Part shown: piece by piece, positions 1 through 11,700 of the stretch
Layout: each line of letters starts with the position of its first letter
Numbering within the stretch: the stretch's first letter is position 1
Assembly (NCBI GenBank): GCA_900617975.1
Contig: UZAE01013783.1
Coordinates: 1-19,213 of the forward strand
Length of the DNA: 19,213 nt
Source of the DNA: Rodentolepis nana
Lineage: Eukaryota > Platyhelminthes > Cestoda > Cyclophyllidea > Hymenolepididae
Reading direction: 5' to 3'
Position numbers and translations under genes: made by a program
The notes under the pieces: generated by a model
Databases searched by the model: none
Seen by the model: the letters and a program-made list of their open reading frames with translations, nothing else
Told to the model about the DNA's origin: nothing

Positions 1-310
1 TTACCTCCACGTGGTGCACCCTGGGCAACGTATACACATGCGGCAAAAAAGTCTATTAACTGGCAGTTGACCTCTGACTTCAAACTACCATAACCCCACT
101 GTATGTCATATTCGACCCCTTCCACAGTACTCATCGTACCTCTTATCTGCCTTTGTGTCTGTCTGTCTGTCTCTTTTACATCTGTGAATCACTCCTCTTC
201 CCCCCCCCCTCTCGAGTTTTTCTCACTATGATGTTCCTTCCCTCTTTGAAACCCGAAGTCAGCTAAAAGGCTAATGATAACTATCAAAACGCCTACTATT
301 TGATATAAAT
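1..310. repeat. Dispersed repeat, copy 1 (cut by window start)
   Basis: Same sequence as 4710-4985 and the units in 18196-19213. Shared landmarks in order: CACGTGGTGCACCCTGGGCA, the AAAAAAGTCTATTAAC block, the TTCAAACTACCAT block with CCACTGTATGTCATATTCGA, a TTTGTGTCTGTCTG pyrimidine tract, a C-rich run at 198-208, TTTGATGTTCC-like sequence and a GAAGTC then ATGATAACTATC tail. The copy begins inside the unit, so its 5' end is missing. It lies in the intron after exon 12. It has no coding capacity; its class (SINE, solo LTR or TRIM-type element) is not determined. Confidence 0.85.
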
Positions 311-586
311 AAATTTCATTGGTTTGTATTTGCGACATCAGGGAGATTTGAGAATTGGGGCTAAGAAGTGGGCTCGTGATTGGAGCGGCATTGTTGAACA
401 AACGATATTGTGGATTACTAATTTACAATGTGCAACCAAAAGTGTGACTAAGAAGACGAATAGTAAAATGACCTTTCTTCAACAGGATAAGAACTATTAA
501 ATGGATCAGTTTTCTCTTACAACCCACTACCACGATGAACAGCACAATGGATGAGGGACTAGCTGTTGTATTCAGTTAATACTTAC
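311..586 (-). other. Start of the intron after exon 12
   Basis: Begins with the GTAAGT donor at 586-581 and runs left into repeat copy 1. Nothing coding is seen here. AT-rich, with no clear acceptor followed by an open frame that fits phase 2. Confidence 0.7.
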
Positions 587-915
587 CCACTTTCCGAATC
601 CTGTTCTATGGGGGAGCTGAGCTCATCAAGATTACAAACAGGATATTGAAAATCAATGGATTGAGATCTGTAGAGATCATTGCAGGAGACAGCGCGCGAC
701 GCACATACGGAGAGGGGATATTGGAGGAGGGAGTCATCCGAGAGAACAGATCCATCATTTTCGCCAAAATCATCGTCGGCTACTTCATCGTATTGCTCCT
801 GGGGTTGAAGGGAGAGGGAGCATTGGGAAGGCTGTTGCTCAGTTGTAGAGAAGGCTCGATCTCGCTGACTGGAGGACATTGAGATCGTGGATGCTCGAGC
901 TCCAATGAAGGGAAG
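587..915 (-). CDS. Coding exon 12: polar linker with acidic patch, last exon in window
   Basis: Codes residues 648-756 plus two bases. It follows a strong acceptor (pyrimidine tract, GTCTTCAG) and ends at a consensus GTAAGT donor. It reads a Gln/Ser-rich part, an acidic patch ([15 protein letters not shown]), a leucine-bearing segment ([13 protein letters not shown]), and then [17 protein letters not shown] and [17 protein letters not shown]. The acid-rich and phospho-site-rich makeup fits a disordered FERM-to-DH linker. The reading frame stays open over all 329 bases in the phase demanded by exon 11. Confidence 0.8.
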
Positions 916-3900
916 CTGAAGACAAAAGGAAAATTACCACCCACATTTGAACAGATATCAAGATCAATGTGAAGATAGTTTCATGGAAAGAATACACTTA
1001 AAATGTCGTTCTTTTTACATGGAAATTCTCTTACTTCGCGGCACATAAGAACCTATATTCAAAGTCATTAACTCCGTTAATTCTTTAATCACTTGACTTC
1101 TGTTAGGTAAATGAACGGTTTGCGTTACTTGCAGCTTTATACACGACTTCTACGCAGACAAATTTTTTCCCAATGAAATATTAATTAGTTCGTTATTTTT
1201 TTCTTAAATGCGACAGTTTAAACTGGTTTGGCCGAGTAACACGCGCAAGGGGGCGTCTTTTCCACTGGCGATTTGTTTGACTGAATCAGTTGGCGGTAAA
1301 ATGAGAGTTCGTGAAAAATGCTGATTTGCAATCGAGAAAAGAGAAAAGAATTTCGCTGAGCATTGAACGGAATTAGAGTATTTTCCATCTCATTCTCACT
1401 CCCGTTAGGCTAAAACAATAGTCGTTACTTTAGGGGGGTGGCAGTAGGAAAACATGCTTGATGTAGTGAATTTGACTTGTGACATTTGAAGACAAAAACG
1501 TCAACGCACTGGTCCCGAAGTGTGGTCATCAGAGGAAGAAGAAGCTTTTATAAAGACGTCAGAGGGAGTTTGAAGTTCACTGCTTCTGTCGGTGTGTTTT
1601 TCACCAGAGGAAGAAGCCTTGCTTTGCTTCTCCCCTTCGTTTGTCTCATTAAGAGCCAAAGGAACGCTTCCTAATATCAATCCCGACGCAGCATAGGGAC
1701 GAGAATCCGTCGAAATGCTATCTACAAGAAACGAATTGAACGAATTGTAAATGGCAAGACTGACAACCTTTACATAAATAAGCTCTGGATAAAGTAAAGA
1801 AGAACTTAGCCACTTTCTAAATTTATGTAATGGTAAATGAAATGTCCGTTTCAAAAAACAAATGACTTTACTGAGTAACCATATTAAATTCAGTCAGATT
1901 GTAGAGATACCACTAATAACAAAGTAATTGTTTAAATATGAAAGGTATATGCCTGTGAGATTGGGAAGATGTGAGTGAAAGTTGAGGAAGTTGTAACATG
2001 AAAGCAACTGCTTTCTTTAGTTCACCAACCGATTCTGGCAAATCCGATGTTGAAAGAAATCGCACAGCTGGAATGCTAGAGCCTGCTACTTGGATACTGG
2101 ACGAAAAAGCGTCAGCATAGACTTCTCACAAACGCCTCCATTTACCTAAAATATGGCGTTTGTGAGAACCGAAATAATTGGAGCTTTTCAAGGTAAATTA
2201 AGATGTGATCCAAGTGTTGTGCGTAGTTCTCGATATCATACAACACTATATTATCTTCAGGTAAATTGAGCAATCGGTTAATTGAAATCAAGGTGAGCAC
2301 CTAAAGTAATTGATGGACTAGGAGACACGACAATGCACGTACATTTCGAGAAGGATTCAACATCCGAGGGTCGATTGGCCGAGGAGGCAACAATGGGTGA
2401 CGACGCGTTGGTCAGACTATCCGATTCATCACGACGTCGCCGGGAGATTTTGACCAAATTGGCAGAGAAAACACGTGGAACGCTGGCGCCAAACTCAGAC
2501 TCAAGTAATTGAGCACCAACTTTGGTTGGGCTCTCCGTCGTCAGGCTACTCTGATCTACTGAATGGGTACTGCATGCCCTAAACCTTGATTGAAGCAAAA
2601 AAAGAAACACCAATTTTTGTAATTGAATCGCCGTATGAAGGGATAATATGGAATACTCTTAGTGATCGTAAATAAACAAAAGAAAAGTGCATCATAAGGC
2701 TACAATGAGTTTCATAATCAGGATACGTGATAGCAGTAGTCGAAAAGGAGGGGGGAAAGGATAGTCAAGAATTCCTCATGTCTTATCATAATTTGGGAAA
2801 GCAGACAAGTGTTAAAGATATCTTAGTAATTATTAATAGGATCTAGGATAAGACAAGAGGGAGGGGGTGAATGCGGCACGCATTAGAAGTAATGGGAAAT
2901 GGACAATAAGTCTGTGGGTGAGAGATGCGTGCACCTGGATGGGGTGGGCAGGCAACACCGTAATTATAACAACCTGACCCATTTTGAATTGAAATTGAGA
3001 TCCTCGCATTTCGCTTTTTCGGTTTTCAAGTTTAGTCGCCCTATGACACACACACACACACCTCCACTCTGTCAGTTGCGCATCAGAGGACAAAAAAATG
3101 TCGCAAGATGTGTCAACAACACCATCACTCCTCACTTCCTCCTACTCAACCCCTGCTCTTATCACTAGAGAGATGTACCCCCTTCGCTTCAGGTACTATG
3201 AGTGCATATGCAGTCTAATTTGATTTGATTGCCAAAGAAGAACCAGTAAAGTTATTAGTGCTACTTAGGGCGTTCCCCTCGACCTGAGGCTGCAATAGAT
3301 GCAGTTTTGGGTTCAAAGGTCACTATTCATGCCTTAATGCTGCATTTCACACACACACACACACCCCAGTCTAACTTCGCCTGAAAGCAGAAGAGTACAC
3401 TCAACATTAATCAAAAGTTTGCAGGAATTTCCGATTTCAATTTTTACACAGCACCCTTCCAACCTTTTGGCAAAATTATGCAGAAACTAATACACCTCCA
3501 GCCAAATCATCTCTTTTACAAAGATAGAAGCGAGTGGAATATTAGTTATCCATGACTTAAGACGCCTTCTAGAAGTTTTCCACGATTTTCTTTGATTTCA
3601 GTGTAAGGAGATATCCATTTTAAATTACAAGATTACGCATTTGGGATTTTAAAACAGCTTAGTTTTCAAATTTATTTTTCCACACCAAAAAAAATGCCGA
3701 GCAAACTGGGCCATTTAAGAAACTTAAAAAAATATAACAGCGTTTATAATGTTTTATGTCATCAAAGCCCTCGCAACAAAAGTACTCTTTTCTTAAAGCG
3801 CTCCTCGTAAAAAAGATGAAGATGAAGAAGAAGAAGAGGTGGAAAGGAAGCGGGAGAGAGTGAGCGCGCGCGCGCTGTGGACGGTTCATGTACGCGGTAA

Positions 3901-6900
3901 ACATAACCACTCGAGCAAACACCAACAAAGTGGAAGATGCCCACACGCACACACACACACACACACACGCACACACACACCGGTAGCTAACTGGCCAAAC
4001 AGCCACGCACACACCTGATTGGTCAGGATCGTCGTAAGCTTGACCAGCTTGGCTCTGTCATTGTGTCAACACATTAAACGGCACGACGACAGGCATCACA
4101 ACAATGAGCGTGAGAGGGCGAGGGGGAGAGAGGGGCTAGGGGATTAGCGAGACTTGCGCGCATGCCAGCTAAAGCTGTTTTGGGGGTAAATGAGTAAGGA
4201 AAAGCCCCGTTAACAAAAAGGATAATGACAAGGTCATTAACTCTGGGAAGAAGTCCATAATTACTGAGAAAATAAGAAATAACAAAATGGCAGGGGTGTT
4301 AAGGCTATCACAGGTATAACTGTGTTAGCATGGGTCATCAAAGCCAAGTATTTGACAGTTTTATTCGTATCAGTTTTTATGCTTTTCCACTTTAGCCCCT
4401 TCTTCTTCTTCTCAACTGTGTTTGTTTGAAACGATTTCATTAGAAAGTATGACCCTCCTCATTTGAGAGTTACTGCACGACGAAGGTTTGTTATTATCAC
4501 CACACCATAGATTTTAGATCACATCCCCGATAAAATCGAACGCAATTGATAGAGCAATAGGGTCCAACTTGTTTTTACTTGAACGTTATTGTCTTGAACA
4601 GTGAAGAGTAGCTAAGTATGAGACGATAGAATCCGAGATCAGAAGACTGTGGCGAAAATATGGTCACCTCACTAAATGTTTACTTTGTATTCAGTTAATT
4701 TGCATTAAGTGTACGATAGACTTACTTCCACGTTGTTCACCCTGGGCAACGTATACTCATACGACAAAAAAGTCTATGAACCGGCAGTTGACTTCAAACT
4801 ACCATGACCCTACTGTATGTCGAATTCGACCCCTTCAGAAGTACTCACCTTGCTTTTCTCTTCCTTTGTGTTGTCCGACTCTTTCACATCTGTTTGTGAC
4901 TTTGGTACTCCCTCTGTGAAGCCCAAAGTCAACTTTAGAGATAATGATGACTATCTTAAAGTCTGCCACCTGATGCAAATTAACTTGTAGTGAGTTAAGC
5001 AGATGTATTGATTTATGCTCCTTGAGGTACATTTATACTTCGTTCTGCTCACAATTGTTGGCACAATTAGGTAAATTGTTCAGTTAAGAAATGAAACCCA
5101 GGAAAAAAGAATCAGATTTTTACCAACATTCCTTATTGGTACATCCTTTCTCGTTCTTCTTTTAGTTTTAAATGTACAATTTTTGTTCCTACTAAAGTGA
5201 AAAAAATGTACGATTTGTCAAATTGGCTTGCTTACACATTTTTGGCCAAAAGCACATCAAATGACGTAACAAATATTTAAATTAGCTTGCATAATAGTAG
5301 GAATAGGTTTTGAACCTGCGCAAGCCCCAACTCCCTCGGGAAATTCAGCCAATGAGTGGATGTCTCGGGATGATAATTAAATGTTAATGCTCAAATTTAA
5401 TGAGATCATATAGCTGCATAGTTATAGGTGCGGAGAGGTAAATTAAAACAAAGTGAGTGTCACTAAAGGTTGACTGTGTGGTTAACTGCGAATTTAATGG
5501 ATTGCCCGAATGGGGGGTGGTGGTGGTGGTGGTGGTGGTGACTGCCTTCTCTATTTAAGCGAACTAACGTTAATCAGCGAATGCGACGTAAACGTGGATG
5601 GATGTGATCCTTGGAGAAAGTGAAGAAGAGAAACACCTTCACTGAAAATTTGATATGGTTAAGTTTTATGAATCGTTGGTCATCACTACTGAGATGCCTA
5701 GTTAGGCATTTGGCAACAGTTAAATCGAAATGTAACTAACAAAACTCAAGAGTGGAAGTATATACGGACTTGGATAAATGACAACTTAGCCCTATTAGGT
5801 CAAGGTCACATGGGTCTCAAAGTTGCTAAACTGGAATGGTACCAATTCCTAAAGACGTGAGTCTATGGGGAATTAAGTCTCCATGCATAAATTCTGTGCA
5901 CTGAATCTATAAACTCCAGATTCCGTCCTCGATGGTGAAAGATCATAAGTTGGATATGAGCTAAGGGAGTTTGGCCAGAATTATTATTCAAGATTACATT
6001 ATTTATATTATTAATCCTCGAAGCTTAGCAAAAGCACAATTTTCATTAGTAAAAAAACATCTGGAATAGTAAGATTGTCCAATGAGACTATTGAGCATAT
6101 GTTGAGGTATTACTTCAGCTCCCATGCACTCCATACTTGTTTTGTTTTAAGTAAATTCTTTATCACGATAACGCATTTTTCTTACTCTGATATAAAACAG
6201 TAGCATTCTCAAATGCAGATCGCTCTTTTTTAAAAATTGGAAGTTGCAAACTAACCGAGTTGAAATGGGTTTCCTGATGGGTGTTGAGAGAAAAAGGAGT
6301 TGGTAATGATCCGGCAGACTGTTTGTAGGGAGACCGAAATCAGCAGCAACTGTGGTGGAACTACTTCCACGAAAGAGGGATTGGTGATTTTGAAGGAGAT
6401 TGGGAAAATCCCCGTCGTATTTCTCATTCACATGAGCGACACTTCGACGCAGATGAGGGGAACCGAGTCGATTGATATTCTGTCCCGAGCCCAGGCGACC
6501 AACCGACTTTGAGCGTCTTTAGTGCAATAAATAATGCCCATTGGAGATATTTGCACAAATTTTAGGTCGAAAGTGTTCGTTCAACTTACTTTTCAGATGA
6601 GATTATTCCTCCACCAGAGTTGTATGAACTTTCTATCAATTGCTGTTGAGTTCTTCCACAGTATCTGCAGTAATCAAAGGTATTAAAATACGTTGTCACT
6701 ATGTCTATAACCTTGAATTTACAATAGTTCGCAGATCTAAGAGACTACATCAACCAAACGCCATTTAGCCATAAAGGTGGATAATTTGTAAACATCCACG
6801 TGGTTTATTCTTAAGGGTTTGTGGAAACTTTAAATGCAAAAAATCAAGTAAGTACTAAAAATTATTATTCTTGAATATGGAAGATTCAAATAAAAAAATC

Positions 6901-8730
6901 CTCAAATGTACCAATAGATGGAGTTATGATTAAAGAAAAAACAATTTCTGCTCAATCTCGAGAATCGAACCCCTTCAGACTTTCACTTCTCATTTCGTTC
7001 TAAACAAGCCTCCTTTGTGCTAGGCATTGGACCAATTGTACCAAAAATTTTGATCAAATGGACGTCATGAAAAGCATGTTGGAACGGCGTAAAGTTCATT
7101 TCTCGAATAATAAAGAAAATTGGAGTTGATTAATTTTTATTGTTTACTATCATTCCTATATTGTGTGAAATTCCTAATCCTTGAAGTAAAGTACTAGCCT
7201 GTGTTAGCATAGGCCTTCTATTAGTTCTATTAGTCTAACTTTTAACTGTTTAATTAGGCATTTTTTGGCTACGATTTGAGTTGATTTCCTGTTGTTTAAC
7301 TTCCTGGCTTAGTGAAGTGATACACACATAAACACAAGTACACCAATTAAAGTACAATTCAATTTTGCGGAATGATAGAAAGTGTAGCATAGGATGGCGA
7401 TTGTATTAAATCAAATTGTTCAAAAAGCCATGCTCGGCTTGAATTGTTGCTTGCAAGTGTAACTTACAGTGAAACCTTATTTCTTCTTTAAATGGCAATC
7501 TCTTCTCATTAGACTTCTAGTGATTTCATCTCAGATGGACATAGCCTGATAAAAGCGTTGACATCGAATTAAACATAAAGGCCCTTTGGTAGTATTAGTA
7601 ATCAATATTATTGCCAATTTGTGACGAAGAAAGCAAACGGGAAACATCTGCTCCACGAAAATCTAGGTCACATAAGCACATCCAAGTAGGCCAAAGGTCG
7701 TTTAGGGAAAGTGGGGTAACACAGTAGAGCATATTGGTTGGGGGGGGGTTATTACTTAGGCTAAGGTACGCAAATATATGCATCCAACATTCTACCTAAC
7801 TAACTTCATAAGAGCCATAAAAATGAACATTCTACCAATTCATCTTTTGCTTATCTTCTCTGACCTGATAGTTTTATGCGTGATGAGGACCACTTTCGGC
7901 GAAGTGGCGCAAAATTATTAAATTTAATAATCAGAGAGATGTGAGCAGTCTTTTGAAAAGTCCATTCTATAAGCATCATAAGTTAGGGAAGACATTTGCA
8001 GAGAAGTCAATTGCTTTGCATTATGGAGATTTAACAAATTGAGTTGAAGGATATTTGCCTCCCCTAATTGCATCAAATTTTCATTACTTATTTGCCAAAA
8101 ATATGCAGAAACTAGCAGAATCACTGGTTGAGTGGTCAAAGGAAGGTGCAGCCAGATCATAAAAGTTCTCTTCAAAAACACCTGAAGAAGCTACCTGACA
8201 ACTGAAGAGGAACATGGACAGTATGCCATGACTTGCCTTAATCAAAAGAAAGACTTCTATTTTTGCCTCTCCCTAATATCAATACAATCGAAAATGACTG
8301 ATGGAGATAGTAAAGTTGTGAGTACTTACCGATAAGACGATCCTTTGCTGAAAAGGCCCTGGTTACGACTGGAAGCCTTGAGACTAGCACTACGACTGAG
8401 TCTGGACAAACCATCACCACCGCTCGTGCTCCCGTTACTATTTCTCTCAATCAAAGTACCGCCATTGTGTCCCAACTCCTCAGCACAACGGAGACTCGGT
8501 TGAGAGGCATAAGGATGAGCAGATGGCGCTGAAGACATCCAGATTCCCGAGCCGAATCCTCCCAGTCCTCCTCCGCCAGCCCCAGCCTCACCTCGAATTT
8601 CTCGAGACCGGAAGAAGGCATGGTGCTCGAGGCACTTTTTCCAAAAATTTTTACAAGCATCACGAGTGTCAAAGTTGAATTCCACAGTATCCTTCCCAAA
8701 GGGCTACGCGGAAGTTCGAAATGCAGGAAG

Positions 8731-8761
<31 letters not shown>

Positions 8762-11700
8762 GCACTACGCAAAATTCATACAATTTATTTTACTTTATGC
8801 ACACAATATGAATACATTACAAAGTAGATAATGTAACATTTAAAGAAAAAGAAAAATATAAATATTTTACAGTCTCTTCGGAAGGGTTTCAGTGATGTAT
8901 TTGTAAATGATTTATGGGCGTAGGTGAAACAAAAAGTTGTGCCCATTGAATTAATATGCCTTTGAAGAAACTTGAATATAGCCGTCTTACCTTTGATTTC
9001 TATTGATTATTTCCACTAACGCCATTCAATTCTGCCTTTCTAGACGCGATATGTATGCTACTGTCGGGCATAAAATCCCCCCCCCCCCCCCCCAATAATA
9101 AACAAATAGCAGAAAATTTATTGGGTCCATTTAATCATCAAAGTAGTTAGTTATTAATAGTATCAACTGCGATTTAGGCAGACACTCACACTACAACTCT
9201 CATGGCAAAGATTAATCTTGATTAGCCATTTTTTAATTGTTGAGATCTCAAATTGATAGTGACGCATCTTTTTAGGCTTAAGACCTGTGGAGGGGACAAC
9301 ACTGTCATGCCTGATCAAAATCATCCGGGGTGTGTGCGTGCGCGCATACACCCAATAGTGTATTGAACAAGCCAATCATCGATCAAGGTTCATGCATTGT
9401 GTCGTTAATTTTACCCAATTATTAAGCAGTGTTCAGAAAATTCCAACACACTATCATATTTTCTTGTTACTTTGACCACTGCCGAGATATTTTCACCCTT
9501 AATATATGAAATATACACTTAATAAATAGTCTATGGAAATTTCATTCCAATTTCCAGTTAAGATAAAAGCATAATTGAAGCTGTCAAGCTTTGGTGATTG
9601 AAGAGATGCCAAAACAATATTGTTAGCATTGACCCTAAGATTTATAGTACGACAACGTGAGACTCTCTACCAAAATTCGCCGTAACCTCGTAAGGAGTAA
9701 AGGGGAGGGGGTAGTGGTTTTTGCAAGATGATACGATTTCAAAGTCAATCTTACCTGATTAGATTAAAATTTATTTGCCAGAAGAAAAATATCAAAAAAT
9801 TTTTATGTTTAAAAACTAATTTGGTTTGAAGAAAAAAAATACAAAAAAGATGGACGTAAAATTTATACAAGAATAACACGCATTCAAGTGAGAGTTCTGT
9901 GTTTCTCCAAAAGCGTGTGTCCTAACTTAAGAGTGAAATATACTGCAGTACTGTAATGCCGTCTATATTAGGGTTTTGCGTAGTTGCAAATAAATAGCAC
10001 TTTTAAACTTAAAGCACCACACATTCCACAACTTGCAGGGGGGAAGAAAGAGGGCGAAAGACCTACCTCTATTCCGGGATGAAGTTTGATAAGAAATTTC
10101 GAGCGTTTGAAGCTGAGTTTGCGAATCTTGGACCATGAAAAGTGGTTCAGTTTAGTTTTGCCCTGATAGAGGAAGAGACCCGCGTGAGTGACTCCGAGGT
10201 TGAGCAGAATCCCTCCATTCTCCTGAAAGGCAAACAAGTGCTAAAGCATATCAGTATTATTGTAGAGTGTCACTAAACAGCCCTACCAGTATGCAATTTG
10301 GCTTCACTCCAACAAAGGGGCCTATTTTGTATGAAATGCAAAAAAATGCATTGAGGGATGCACCGGATGGTGTATCTACAATCACTTTTCATGTTTTCTT
10401 TTTATGTGTATTCTCACCGCGCTTTCACAAATTTAACATCAACTCCCCCTTTTGGCGCATCCCGTGGGGCTCAACGTGCTTGGTGCCTATTTAACTCTAC
10501 TCGACTCTACTCTCCAACCACTCATCAGTTAATAAGTCATGAAAATCAAAACCCCCTTTCCTCTTCTTCCCTAATAATTGGTTTTCGTACATTTTATTAG
10601 CAAAAATGCTACCATCATATGGTAGTATTTTCGCGTGGCTTGGAGAGCCAATGGCCTGGCACATATTGTCTGTCCTCCACGCGGTACCTCAAATGATACG
10701 CATTTCTTCCCAAAAAAACTAATGAGCCGGAAATTTGGCGCGACATACACTCAGAGATATTAAATTTGTTTCGATAGTAACAGGCTCAATAGTCTGATTG
10801 TTTACGCGCCTTACTTGATTCACAGTGATTCTAACCATGTCACTACAACCCTTTTTTGTAAATATTCAATGTGTGGTCAATACTACTCACACCAATATAC
10901 AAGTCTATTTGACGTACATGACTCTATTTTCATTACGATTTGGTCTGTCTTGCAAACAACAAGCACAGTATTTCTTGTAGGTAAAAATTATGCCAAAATT
11001 TATGGCACAGAGAGGGATAAAAGGCTATCGATTCATATGAAATCGATATATTTGATTGTTCTTAGTTACTTCAATTCGCTCGTTGTCTAATAATCTGTGC
11101 ATTTAAAACAACTCGAAAAACAAGTATAAATAATGACGGTCACTGTGATGTCAGCAAAAAATTTTCTCCTTTAGTGGGCATTGCTTCATAAACAAAACAT
11201 TTGTGATTCATTATTTAACAAAATTCTCTTTTGATCAGAATTAGTTATTTGACCAGCCTCGACTAAGTACTGACTGTTTTCGAACTTGAAACCTTCGATA
11301 TAAGATAATGCTGGTCGCGTTCATGGAAGTGACAAGGGTTGAAATACAAAACTCCTCCCCCCCCACACCCCACCCCCAAGAAACAAATTCTATTAATCTG
11401 AAGTTCAGGTGGGATTAATTCGAGGAGCGAGAAGGGTTTTTTTTAGAGATCAGTTATCGAGGGTGGAAATCACCTGGCAATTTAGCCGCTTAATTCCTCT
11501 CAGGGGAAGACAACAAATAACAACTTTTGTTGGCTTTGAGAGGGAGAGAGAGAGAGGGGATGACAGCGAAAGAGGGGGAGAGAGAGAGAACTTTGCTCAG
11601 TGGAGAAACGACAAGCCAATGCAATCGACTTTAAAGTCCCTCTTTGAGCATGAACTTCCCAATAATTTCACCTGAAAAGAAGGTGTTTACCTAGGCAGAC

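Larger units (their letters stand above)
1722..2300 (-). other. Intron between exons 10 and 11 (579 bp) with two hairpins
   Basis: Donor GTGCTC, acceptor CTTGTAG. It holds two perfect inverted repeats only about 45 bp apart (2123-2168 and 2213-2247). The GGTAAATTAAG-like string near 2192 recurs as GGTAAATTGAG near 2261. No coding signal. Confidence 0.62.
2579..6255 (-). other. Intron between exons 9 and 10 (3.7 kb)
   Basis: Largest intron seen. It contains three CA microsatellites, a GC dinucleotide run, a G/A-rich patch near 4115-4140, dispersed repeat copy 2, a GGT array and a possible tRNA-derived remnant near 5300. Exons 9 and 10 join in phase directly, so no missing exon is required, though a phase-symmetric exon cannot be excluded. 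Confidence 0.6.
8704..10066 (-). other. Intron between exons 7 and 8 (1.4 kb)
   Basis: Donor GTAGGT, acceptor CGCGTAG. Contains the AT microsatellite at 8731-8757 and the 17-C run at 9077-9093. Nothing else recognised. Confidence 0.85.

Noticed and set aside
646..882. Plus-strand open frame of 78 codons
   Set aside because: Shadow of exon 12 on the opposite strand.
3659..4012. Minus-strand frames with CVCVCV runs
   Set aside because: Translation of the CA microsatellite inside an intron.
4700..4990. Hammerhead ribozyme in the dispersed repeat
   Set aside because: I looked for CTGANGA and GAAA cores on both strands and did not see them in the right arrangement.
6300..6512. Plus-strand open frame of 70 codons
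   Set aside because: Shadow of exon 9.
7914..7931. 18-bp perfect palindrome made only of A and T
   Set aside because: Real, but low-complexity AT palindromes are expected in such AT-rich DNA; not reported as an element.
10267..10600. Overlapping plus-strand open frames of 75 and 80 codons
   Set aside because: Intronic, no recognisable domain, and no splice context suggesting exons.
11409..11675. Plus-strand open frame of 88 codons
   Set aside because: It reads through the GA simple repeat (RERERER type) and lies inside a well-supported intron; no family resemblance.
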